From Streptomyces sp. A3M-1-3 (GTDB lineage Bacteria; Actinomycetota; Actinomycetes; Streptomycetales; Streptomycetaceae): 64,000 nt of DNA. The notes under the pieces were generated by a model, which had not been told where the DNA came from, did no database searches, and saw only the letters and a list, made by a program, of their open reading frames with translations. The stretch is taken from positions 124,001-188,000 of the forward strand of contig NZ_JANAVP010000004.1 of the NCBI RefSeq assembly GCF_024213665.1. Reading direction: 5' to 3'. A program made the translations under genes and the position numbers. Position 1 is the first letter of the stretch. Each line of letters starts with the position of its first letter. Positions 57,277 to 64,000 of the stretch are shown here, piece after piece.

Positions 57277-58704
57277 GTGGGATCCCACCAAACCGCTGAG
57301 CCCCTTGCGAGTACGAGCGCCATGCACGACGCACTGCCTGCCGAACCCCTCTCCCATGGGCTCAAGCAGCGCCACCTGACCATGCTCGGCCTCGGCGGGG
57401 TGATCGGTGCCGGACTGTTCGTCGGCTCCGGTGCCGGGATCGCGGTCGCCGGCCCCGGGATCGTCGTCTCGTATCTGATCGCGGGCACGCTCGCGATGCT
57501 GGTGATGCGGATGCTCGGCGAGATGTCCGCAGCGATGCCCGCTTCCGGCTCCTTCTCCGTGCACGCGGAGCGGGCGATGGGGCGCTGGGCCGGGTTCTCG
57601 GTGGGATGGCTGTACTGGTTCCTGCTGGTCGTCGTCCTCGCCGTGGAGGCGACGGGCGCGGCGCGGATCGCGAACGGGTGGGTGCCTGGGGTGCCGCAGT
57701 GGGCCTGGGTGCTGATCTTCATGGTGGTGTTCACCGCCGCGAACCTCGCCGCCGTGAAGAACTTCGGGGAGTTCGAGTTCTGGTTCGCGGGCCTGAAGGT
57801 CCTCGCGATCGTGCTGTTCCTCGGGCTGGGCCTGCTGGCGATCCTCGGCGTACTGCCGACGGCGTCCAATCCCTCTGGGGAGCCCGTGGGGATGACCAAC
57901 CTGACCGGACAGGGCGGCTTCCTGCCGAACGGCTGGGAAGGCGTGGTCTCGGGTGTGCTGGCCGTCGTCTTCGCCTTCGGCGGCCTGGAGGTCGTCACCA
58001 TCGCCGCCGCGGAGTCCGACGATCCGGCGCGCGCGGTCAGCCGGGCGGTGCGCAGCGCGGTGTGGCGGATCCTCTTCTTCTACGTCGGTTCGATGCTTGT
58101 CATCGTCACGCTGCTGCCGTGGACCGCGATGAACCCCGGGCAGAGCCCGTATGTCGCGGTGCTCGACTCGATCGGTGTGCGGTCCGCCGGCCAGATCATG
58201 AACATCGTGGTGTTCGTGGCCCTGCTGTCGGCGCTGAACGCCAATCTGTACGGGTCCTCCCGGATGGTGTTCTCGCTGGCCGAGCGCGGCGAAGCACCGA
58301 AGGGGCTGCTGAGGATCTCGGGCGGCGGGGTGCCGCGCCGGGCGGTGCTCGCCTCGGTCGCCTTCGGATTCGTCTCCGTACTGCTCAATCTGAAGTGGCC
58401 CGACTCCGTCTTTCAGTACATGCTCAACGCGGTCGGCGCGGTGCTGCTGTTCGTCTGGGCCCTGATCGCGGTCTCGCAGCTGCGGCTGCGCCGCCGGATC
58501 GAGCGGGAAGCCCCCGAGACGCTGACCCTGCGGATGTGGGGCTTCCCCTGGCTGACCTGGACGGTACTGGCCGCGATGGCCGCCGTACTGGTCCTGATGC
58601 TGACGGACGACGTGGCCCGGCCGCAGGTGCTGTGGTCGGCGGCGGCGGCCGCCGCGGTCCTGCTGGCGGCGGGGGTACGGGAGTTGATCGCGCGCCGCGG
58701 GTGA
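57277..58704 (+). CDS. APC-family amino acid permease (475 aa)
   Basis: Paralogue of the permease at 54932, with the same motifs (LTMLGLGGVIGAGLFVGSGA, SGSFSVHAERAMGRWAGFSV, FAFGGLEVVTIAAAESDDPA) and twelve predicted helices. The GTG at 57277 is preceded by GGAGAG; the frame could also start at TTG 57247 or ATG 57322. Substrate unknown. No hairpin is obvious between it and sodF. Confidence 0.9.
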   Translation: MGSHQTAEPLASTSAMHDALPAEPLSHGLKQRHLTMLGLGGVIGAGLFVGSGAGIAVAGPGIVVSYLIAGTLAMLVMRMLGEMSAAMPASGSFSVHAERAMGRWAGFSVGWLYWFLLVVVLAVEATGAARIANGWVPGVPQWAWVLIFMVVFTAANLAAVKNFGEFEFWFAGLKVLAIVLFLGLGLLAILGVLPTASNPSGEPVGMTNLTGQGGFLPNGWEGVVSGVLAVVFAFGGLEVVTIAAAESDDPARAVSRAVRSAVWRILFFYVGSMLVIVTLLPWTAMNPGQSPYVAVLDSIGVRSAGQIMNIVVFVALLSALNANLYGSSRMVFSLAERGEAPKGLLRISGGGVPRRAVLASVAFGFVSVLLNLKWPDSVFQYMLNAVGAVLLFVWALIAVSQLRLRRRIEREAPETLTLRMWGFPWLTWTVLAAMAAVLVLMLTDDVARPQVLWSAAAAAAVLLAAGVRELIARRG

Positions 58705-58829
58705 TCTCGCGGTGGGCCGTCACCATCGTCGTTCCGGCCGTTCCGGCCTGATCGGCGGTCTGCGCACGGCCTACCTCGCGCCAACCGACGCCTCACGCAC
58801 TTCCACCAGCTTCTGCTGTTAAAGTGCAC

Positions 58830-58846
58830 TTGCAAGTCTTTTGCAA
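58830..58846 (+). promoter_or_regulatory. Nur box upstream of sodF
   Basis: TTGCAA-GTCTT-TTGCAA at 58830-58846 matches the nickel-responsive repressor Nur operator pattern (tGCaa-N5-ttGCA) known in the S. coelicolor sodF promoter. It lies 28 nt before the sodF start, where binding would block transcription when nickel is present. Confidence 0.88.
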
Positions 58847-58874
58847 TAAGAGTTGTCGAAGGGCGTTGTCGATC

Positions 58875-59516
58875 ATGGCCATCTACACACTTCCGGAACT
58901 TCCGTACGACTACGCGGCGCTTGAGCCCGTCATCAGCCCGCAGATCATCGAGCTGCACCACGACAAGCACCACGCGGCATACGTGAAGGGCGCGAACGAC
59001 ACCCTCGAGCAGTTGGAGGAGGCGCGCGACAAGGAGGCGTGGGGGGCCATCAACGGCCTGGAGAAGAACCTCGCGTTTCATCTCTCCGGGCACATCCTGC
59101 ACTCGATCTACTGGCACAACATGACCGGTGACGGCGGCGGCGAGCCGCTGGAGAAGGACGGGGTGGGCGAGCTGGCCGACGCCATCGCCGAATCCTTCGG
59201 CTCCTTCGCCAAGTTCAGGACCCAGCTCTCCAAGGCGTCCGCCACCACCCAGGGTTCGGGCTGGGGAGTCCTCGCGTACGAGCCGGTCAGCGGCCGCCTC
59301 ATCGTCGAGCAGGTCTATGACCACCAGGGCAATGTCGGCCAGGGATCGGTACCGATCCTGGTCTTCGACGCCTGGGAGCACGCCTTCTATCTGCAGTACA
59401 AGAACCAGAAGGTGGACTTCATCGAGGCCATGTGGCAGGTCGTCAACTGGCAGGACGTGGCGAAGCGTTACACGTCCGCCAAGGAGCGTGCCCACAGCCT
59501 GCTGCTCGCCCCGTGA
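58875..59516 (+). CDS. sodF: Superoxide dismutase, Fe type (213 aa)
   Basis: Dismutates superoxide in the cytosol. The ATG at 58875 gives [18 protein letters not shown]. Metal ligands: H28 in [14 protein letters not shown]76 in GHILHSIYW, then the D and H of [17 protein letters not shown] call it iron type because of the Nur box, which in Streptomyces controls the Fe-SOD gene opposite to the Ni-SOD gene; ligands alone do not separate Fe from Mn. Confidence 0.93.
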   Translation: MAIYTLPELPYDYAALEPVISPQIIELHHDKHHAAYVKGANDTLEQLEEARDKEAWGAINGLEKNLAFHLSGHILHSIYWHNMTGDGGGEPLEKDGVGELADAIAESFGSFAKFRTQLSKASATTQGSGWGVLAYEPVSGRLIVEQVYDHQGNVGQGSVPILVFDAWEHAFYLQYKNQKVDFIEAMWQVVNWQDVAKRYTSAKERAHSLLLAP

Positions 59517-59586
59517 TGATCTAGCCACCAGAGCGTCCTGCTCGTGATCGTCTTCTCAACCTTCACGTGCGGGCGGATGGAAACGG

Positions 59587-59621
59587 AAGGCTCCCGCGAG
59601 GACGTGACTCGCGGGGGCCTT
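59587..59621. terminator. Bidirectional terminator between sodF and the DsbA-like gene
   Basis: 14-bp stem with one G-T wobble (AAGGCTCCCGCGAG at 59587-59600, CTCGCGGGGGCCTT at 59608-59621) and a 7-nt loop, followed by TT on the plus strand, between convergent genes. Confidence 0.82.
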
Positions 59622-59637
59622 TCGCATGCGGTGCAGC

Positions 59638-60282
59638 TCAGTCGAAGATCGGACCTTCGGTCCGGGTGCGCTTGATCTCGTAGAAGCCCGGCGTCGACGC
59701 CACCAGCAGCGTGCCGTCCCACAGCTTCGCCGCCGCCTCGCCCTTCGGCGCCGGGGTGACCACCGGGCCGAAGAAGGCGATCTGCTCGCCGTCCGCGCCC
59801 GGGACCGCGATCACCGGGGTGCCGACGTCCTGGCCGACCTTCTCGATGCCCTCCTGGTGGGAGGCCCGCAGCTCGGTGTCGTACGTGTTCGAACCGGCGT
59901 ACTCGATCAGCTCGGCCGGCAGCCCGACCTCCTCCAGCGCGCCGGCAACGGCCTCGAGCGTCGGACCCTCGCCCCGGTTGTGGAAACGGGTACCGAGCGC
60001 CGTGTAGAGCGGGCCGGTGATCTGCTCGCCGAACTTCTGCTGGGCGGCGATGACGACGCGGACCGGGCCCCAGGCCTGGGTCGCGAGCATCTCGCGGTAC
60101 TCCTCGGGCAGCTCGTCGACACGGTTCTCGTTGAGCACCGCGAGGCTCATGACGTGCCAGCGGACCTCGACGTCGCGGACCTTCTCGACCTCCAGCATCC
60201 AGCGGGACGTCATCCACGCCCACGGACAGAGCGGGTCGAACCAGAAGTCGACGGGGGTCTTGCCGGTCGGAGTGTCGGACAT
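59638..60282 (-). CDS. DsbA-family, mycothiol-dependent nitroreductase-like protein (214 aa)
   Basis: Closely follows the Rv2466c layout: VDFWFDPLCPWAWMTSRWML, VMSLAVLNENRVDELPEEYR, DVGTPVIAVPG and the end KRTRTEGPIFD. The active site reads C-P-W-A; mycobacterial Rv2466c has C-P-W-C, so the second cysteine is absent. The enzyme may act as a monothiol mycothiol-linked reductase or transferase. The ATG at 60282 has GAGGAG and removes a 21-residue unrelated extension. Divergent from pepN. Confidence 0.88.
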   Translation of the reverse strand: MSDTPTGKTPVDFWFDPLCPWAWMTSRWMLEVEKVRDVEVRWHVMSLAVLNENRVDELPEEYREMLATQAWGPVRVVIAAQQKFGEQITGPLYTALGTRFHNRGEGPTLEAVAGALEEVGLPAELIEYAGSNTYDTELRASHQEGIEKVGQDVGTPVIAVPGADGEQIAFFGPVVTPAPKGEAAAKLWDGTLLVASTPGFYEIKRTRTEGPIFD

Positions 60283-60456
60283 GTCTCTCCTCGAGAAGAA
60301 CGTCGGTCGCGCGCGTCGTACGTGGAACGTCGTACCGCGCAACACCGCCGGTGACCGGTGTCATTCCCGGGTGCCCGGCCACGAGCGCCCGTGGGAGGAT
60401 TCGAACGCTGTAATCGCTGTAGGTGAACACGCACGAACACGCACGAAGGAGTGCCT

Positions 60457-63078
60457 GTGCCCGGTGAGAATCTGACCCGCGACGAGGCCCATGAGCGGGC
60501 CGCACTACTGTCCGTCGACGGGTACGAAGTGTCGCTCGACCTGCGTTCCGCGGTCGGTGAGGACGAATCCGGGAACGACCCGCGCACCTTCCGTTCGGTG
60601 ACCACCATCCGCTTCCGTGCCGCCGTGCCGGGGGCGGCGTCCTTCGCGGACCTGGTGGCGCCGTCGGTGAACACCGTGCGGCTCAACGGCCGCGAGCTGG
60701 ACCCCGCCCTCGTGTTCGACGGAACCCGGATCGCGCTGGACGACCTGGCCGCGGAGAACGTACTGGTGGTCGACGCGCAGTGCGCGTACAGCCGCACCGG
60801 CGAGGGCATGCACCGCTTCGTCGACCCGGAGGACGGCGAGGTCTACCTCTACACGCAGTACGAGCCCGCCGACGCGCGCCGGGTCTTCGCGAACTTCGAA
60901 CAGCCCGACCTTAAGGCCCCCTTCCTCTTCGAGGTCACCGCGCCCGAGGGCTGGACGGTGTGGAGCAACGGCGCGACCGGGTCGCAGCTGGGCGAGGTGT
61001 GGCGGTTCGCCGAGACGAAGCCGATCTCGACGTACATCACCGCGGTCGTCGCCGGTCCGTACCACTACGTCACCGACTCCTACAGCCGCAGCTTCGACGA
61101 CGGCACGACGCTGGAGATTCCGCTCGGCGCGATGTGCCGCAAGGGGCTCGCCCGGTACTTCGACGCCGACGACGTCTTCCTGGTGACGAAGCAGGGCCTG
61201 GACTTCTTCCACGACCACTTCGACTACCCGTACCCCTTCGGCAAGTACGACCAGGCGTTCGTCCCCGAGTACAACCTCGGCGCGATGGAGAACCCGGGCA
61301 TGGTGACCTTCCGCGAGGAGTACATCTTCCGCGGCAAGGTGACGCAGGCGTCGTACGAGCGCCGGGCGAACGTCATCCTGCACGAGATGGCGCACATGTG
61401 GTTCGGCGACCTGGTCACCATGCAGTGGTGGGACGACCTGTGGCTGAAGGAGTCCTTCGCCGACTTCATGGGCTCGTTCTCCATGGTGGAGGCGACCCGC
61501 TTCGACAACGGCTGGGTCACCTTCGCCAACAACCGCAAGGCGTGGGCGTACCGCGCCGACCAGCTGCCCTCCACGCACCCGGTCACGGCGGACATCCGTG
61601 ACCTGGAGGACGCCAAGCTCAACTTCGACGGCATCACGTACGCCAAGGGCGCGTCGGTGCTGAAGCAGCTCGTCGCGTACGTGGGCCAGGACGCGTTCCT
61701 GGAAGGCGCCCGGCGCTACTTCAAGCGGCACGAGTACGGGAACACCCGCCTGGGCGATCTGCTGTCCGTACTGGAGGAGACCTCCGGGCGGGACATGGCC
61801 GGCTGGGCCAAGTCCTGGCTGCAGACGGCCGGGGTCAACTCGCTCACCCCGCAGGTCACTTATGACGCCTCCGACCGGATCACCGAGCTGGCGATCCTCC
61901 AGGAGGCCGCGGGGTCTCACGCGGTGGAGCCGCATAATCGAGCACAGTCGGAGCTGCGGCCGCACCGCGTCGCCGTGGGCCTCTACCGGCGGCGGGACGA
62001 TGACGGCGCGCTCGTACGGTACGCCCGCGCCGAGGTGGATGTGGCCGGCCCGCGCACCGTCGTGGAGGGACTGGCCGGATCCGAGCGGCCCGCGCTGGTG
62101 CTGGTCAACGACGACGACCTCACGTACTGCAAGATCCGCTTCGACGAGGGCTCGCTGGCCACCCTGCGGGGGCACCTCGGTGAGATCACCGACCCGCTCG
62201 CGCGGGCGCTGTGCTGGTCCGCCATGTGGAACCTCACCCGGGACGCGCTGATGCCGGCCCGCGGCTTCGTGGCGCTCGTCCTGAGCTTCGCGGGGCGCGA
62301 GTCGGACGTGGGCGTGCTCCAGATGCTGCACACCTGGGCGCGTTCCGCGATCACGCACTACGCCGCGCCCGAGTGGCGCGAGCAGGGCGGCCGGGCGCTG
62401 GCCGAGGGCGCGCTGCGCGAGCTGCGGCTCGCCGGGCCCGGCAGCGAGAACCAGCTCACCTGGGCGCGGTTCTTCGCCGCGACCGCCACCACCGAGGCCG
62501 ACCTCCAGCTGCTCCAGGGTCTGCTGGACGGCACGGCGAAGATCGACGGGCTCGACGTCGACCAGGAGCTGCGCTGGTCCTTCCTGGAGCCGCTGGCCTC
62601 GCACGGCGTTGCCGACGAGCAGGCCGTCGACGCGGAGCTGGCCCGCGACGACACGGCTTCCGGGAAGCGGCACCAGGTGCGCTGCCTGGCCGCCCGTCCC
62701 GCGGCCGAGGTCAAGGCGCAGGCGTGGGCGGCGGTCGTCGAGTCGGACGCGCTCTCCAACGCGCTGGTGGAAGCCACGATTTCGGGCTTCGCGCAGGCGG
62801 GTCAGCGGGAGCTGCTCGCCCCGTACACGCCGAAGTACTTCGAGGCGATCGAGCGGGTGTGGACCGAGCGTTCGATCCAGATCGGCATGGATGTGGTGCG
62901 GGGCCTGTTCCCCTCCCTCCAGGACGACCGGGCGACGCTGGACGCCACGGACGCGTGGCTGGACGGCCACCGGGACGCGGCCCCGGCTCTGCGCAGGCTG
63001 GTCCTGGAGGCGCGCGACGACCTGGCGCGCGCGCTGCGCGGACAGGTGTGCGACGCGGCGGCAGCTGACGCTGTGTGA
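60457..63078 (+). CDS. pepN: Aminopeptidase N, M1 family (873 aa)
   Basis: Zinc metallo-aminopeptidase. The GTG at 60457 lies 7 nt after GAAGGAG; the GTG at 60451 is too close to that site. Exopeptidase motif LGAMENPGMVTFREEY, zinc site VILHEMAHMWFGDLV (HExxH) with the distal Glu in WLKESFADFMG. The C-terminal helical ERAP1-like domain fills the second half. Cytoplasmic, as no signal peptide is seen. Confidence 0.96.
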   Translation: MPGENLTRDEAHERAALLSVDGYEVSLDLRSAVGEDESGNDPRTFRSVTTIRFRAAVPGAASFADLVAPSVNTVRLNGRELDPALVFDGTRIALDDLAAENVLVVDAQCAYSRTGEGMHRFVDPEDGEVYLYTQYEPADARRVFANFEQPDLKAPFLFEVTAPEGWTVWSNGATGSQLGEVWRFAETKPISTYITAVVAGPYHYVTDSYSRSFDDGTTLEIPLGAMCRKGLARYFDADDVFLVTKQGLDFFHDHFDYPYPFGKYDQAFVPEYNLGAMENPGMVTFREEYIFRGKVTQASYERRANVILHEMAHMWFGDLVTMQWWDDLWLKESFADFMGSFSMVEATRFDNGWVTFANNRKAWAYRADQLPSTHPVTADIRDLEDAKLNFDGITYAKGASVLKQLVAYVGQDAFLEGARRYFKRHEYGNTRLGDLLSVLEETSGRDMAGWAKSWLQTAGVNSLTPQVTYDASDRITELAILQEAAGSHAVEPHNRAQSELRPHRVAVGLYRRRDDDGALVRYARAEVDVAGPRTVVEGLAGSERPALVLVNDDDLTYCKIRFDEGSLATLRGHLGEITDPLARALCWSAMWNLTRDALMPARGFVALVLSFAGRESDVGVLQMLHTWARSAITHYAAPEWREQGGRALAEGALRELRLAGPGSENQLTWARFFAATATTEADLQLLQGLLDGTAKIDGLDVDQELRWSFLEPLASHGVADEQAVDAELARDDTASGKRHQVRCLAARPAAEVKAQAWAAVVESDALSNALVEATISGFAQAGQRELLAPYTPKYFEAIERVWTERSIQIGMDVVRGLFPSLQDDRATLDATDAWLDGHRDAAPALRRLVLEARDDLARALRGQVCDAAAADAV

Positions 63079-63119
63079 CCGTACGACGGCCGGTCTCTGA
63101 CGCGGTGTGACGAAGTGCT

Positions 63120-63149
63120 GATCAGGCGCCTGGACGGAGGTACCTGATC
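63120..63149 (+). terminator. Possible pepN terminator
   Basis: Imperfect stem GATCAGGCGCCT (63120-63131) with AGGTACCTGATC (63138-63149), two internal mismatches and a 6-nt loop, 42 nt after the pepN stop. Confidence 0.5.
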
Positions 63150-63249
63150 GGCAGTCGAACGCCCGTACTTTAGGACGCCCTTGTCCGGATTTGTCGACGG
63201 GCGTGTAACAGCGGTTAGGGGGCGGATCCCGGGCGGGAAACCCCGGGTC

Positions 63250-64000
63250 ATGAACCACAACACCCCGCTCTCCCCCCGCCCCCTCCGCCACCTCTGCGAC
63301 GTACAGCGCCGCGTCGTCGGCGTCGCGCAGCTGCGCGAGCACGGCGTGACCGCGGCCGACGCCGCCGAGCGCTGCCGGGCCGGCGGGCCCTGGCAGCAGA
63401 TCCTCCCCGGTGTCTTCCTGCTCCACCCCGGTCCGCCCACCAGCGAGGAGCGGCTGCACGCCACGCTGCTGTACGCCGGACGCCCGGTCGCGGCCGCCGC
63501 CACGCCCTCCCCCACGCCCTCCCCCACGCCCTCCGCCAGGCCCGCCGTCGCGCCCGCCGTCCTGCCCGAGCAGCCGGCCGCGCCCGACCAGGCCGCTGCC
63601 GCCCGGCCGCGCTACGGCGAGGCCGTGATCACCGGGCTGGCGGCCCTCGCCCTGCACCGGTTCGCCTCCGCTCCCCCGCTGATCTCGCTGGACCGGATCG
63701 ATGTACTGGTCCCACGTACCCGGCGGCTGCGGTCCACCGGCTTCGTGCGGCTGGTCCGCACCCAGGCGATGCCCGACCCGGAAGAGCTGACCGGGGTGCC
63801 CGTCGCGCCGGTGGCCCGGGCGCTCGCGGATGCCGTCGGGCACCTCGCCGACGCGAACGCGGTACGGCGGCTGCTCACCGAGGCGGTACGCGGCGGCCAC
63901 TGCGAAGCCACCTCCGTCGTACGGGAGCTGACGCGGGCCAGACTGCTCAACCAGCCGCACGTCGTGGACGCGGTCGACTCGCTGGTCGCGGAGGGCCGGG
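63250..64000 (+). CDS. AbiEi-antitoxin-like DNA-binding protein, partial (C-terminus beyond window)
   Basis: The ATG at 63250 begins MNHNTPLSPRPLRHLCDVQR and the frame stays open to the window end, at least 250 codons. The N-terminal part (RRVVGVAQLREHGVTAADAA, WQQILPGVFLLHPGP) resembles the AbiEi-type winged-helix domain of type IV antitoxin-like proteins. A Pro/Ala insert with the in-frame repeat TPSPTPSPTPSA interrupts the next domain (GEAVITGLAALALHRF, LDRIDVLVPRTRRL). No toxin gene is visible, and in streptomycetes such proteins are often solitary. Confidence 0.65.
   Translation, partial: MNHNTPLSPRPLRHLCDVQRRVVGVAQLREHGVTAADAAERCRAGGPWQQILPGVFLLHPGPPTSEERLHATLLYAGRPVAAAATPSPTPSPTPSARPAVAPAVLPEQPAAPDQAAAARPRYGEAVITGLAALALHRFASAPPLISLDRIDVLVPRTRRLRSTGFVRLVRTQAMPDPEELTGVPVAPVARALADAVGHLADANAVRRLLTEAVRGGHCEATSVVRELTRARLLNQPHVVDAVDSLVAEGR

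Noticed and set aside
60505..63960. 1151-codon open frame antisense to pepN
   Set aside because: No domain is recognisable, while the sense frame carries the GAMEN and HExxH motifs of aminopeptidase N.

Overview
The window looks like chromosome of a Streptomyces or a close relative. GC is very high with strong third-position GC bias, GTG starts are common, and the gene order is that of the streptomycete core: obg-rpmA-rplU, rne, a radical-SAM pair, rodA-pbp2-mreDCB, ndk-folC-valS, clpX-clpP2-clpP1-tig, then pepN. Regulatory sites typical of the genus are also present: a ClgR operator and a nickel-responsive Nur box at sodF. No phage, IS or CRISPR was seen.

Layout. (1) 458-2616, minus strand: ribosomal proteins L21 and L27 and the GTPase Obg behind a good promoter. 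(2) 2908-19916: a glycan-biosynthesis island of about 17 kb lying between rplU and rne. Its plus-strand half carries a frameshifted glycosyltransferase, a hexapeptide acetyltransferase, a frameshifted secreted protein, two GT4 glycosyltransferases and a UDP-sugar 2-epimerase. Its minus-strand half is a tightly overlapping operon: aminotransferase, sugar-nucleotide oxidoreductase, GT4, GT2, UDP-sugar 6-dehydrogenase, GT4. The halves converge on a hairpin at about 11,675. (3) 20230-29919, minus strand: RNase E/G with large basic repeat extensions, the TIGR03936/TIGR03960 radical-SAM pair interrupted by a VapBC module, and a CYTH-CHAD protein. (4) 29958-41700, minus strand: cell-elongation and spore-wall genes (rodA, pbp2, mreD, mreC, mreB), ndk, a DUF4233 gene, folC, valS. 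(5) 41836-47829: a GPYGQ-repeat membrane protein, clpX, clpP2, clpP1, tig, tRNA-Pro and tRNA-Gly. (6) 47881-64000: mixed housekeeping and accessory genes (acyltransferase, small HD hydrolase, F420-type enzyme, PP2C phosphatase, Eis-like acetyltransferase, Nei/Fpg glycosylase, rpiB, two paralogous amino-acid permeases flanking bioY, Fe-type SOD, a mycothiol-nitroreductase-like protein, pepN, and a truncated AbiEi-like gene at the right edge).

The main systems-level reading is that the island encodes all five enzyme classes of the Pseudomonas WbpA/B/E/D/I route to UDP-2,3-diacetamido-2,3-dideoxy-D-mannuronic acid, together with five intact glycosyltransferase genes and one disrupted one. It would therefore make an amino-uronic-acid glycan, plausibly a wall polymer, next to the mre wall-synthesis genes. 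No flippase, polymerase or LCP ligase is in the window. Two genes of the island are disrupted, one by a 1-nt shift and one by a perfect 14-bp tandem duplication. Short duplications also recur at two gene ends elsewhere in the window.
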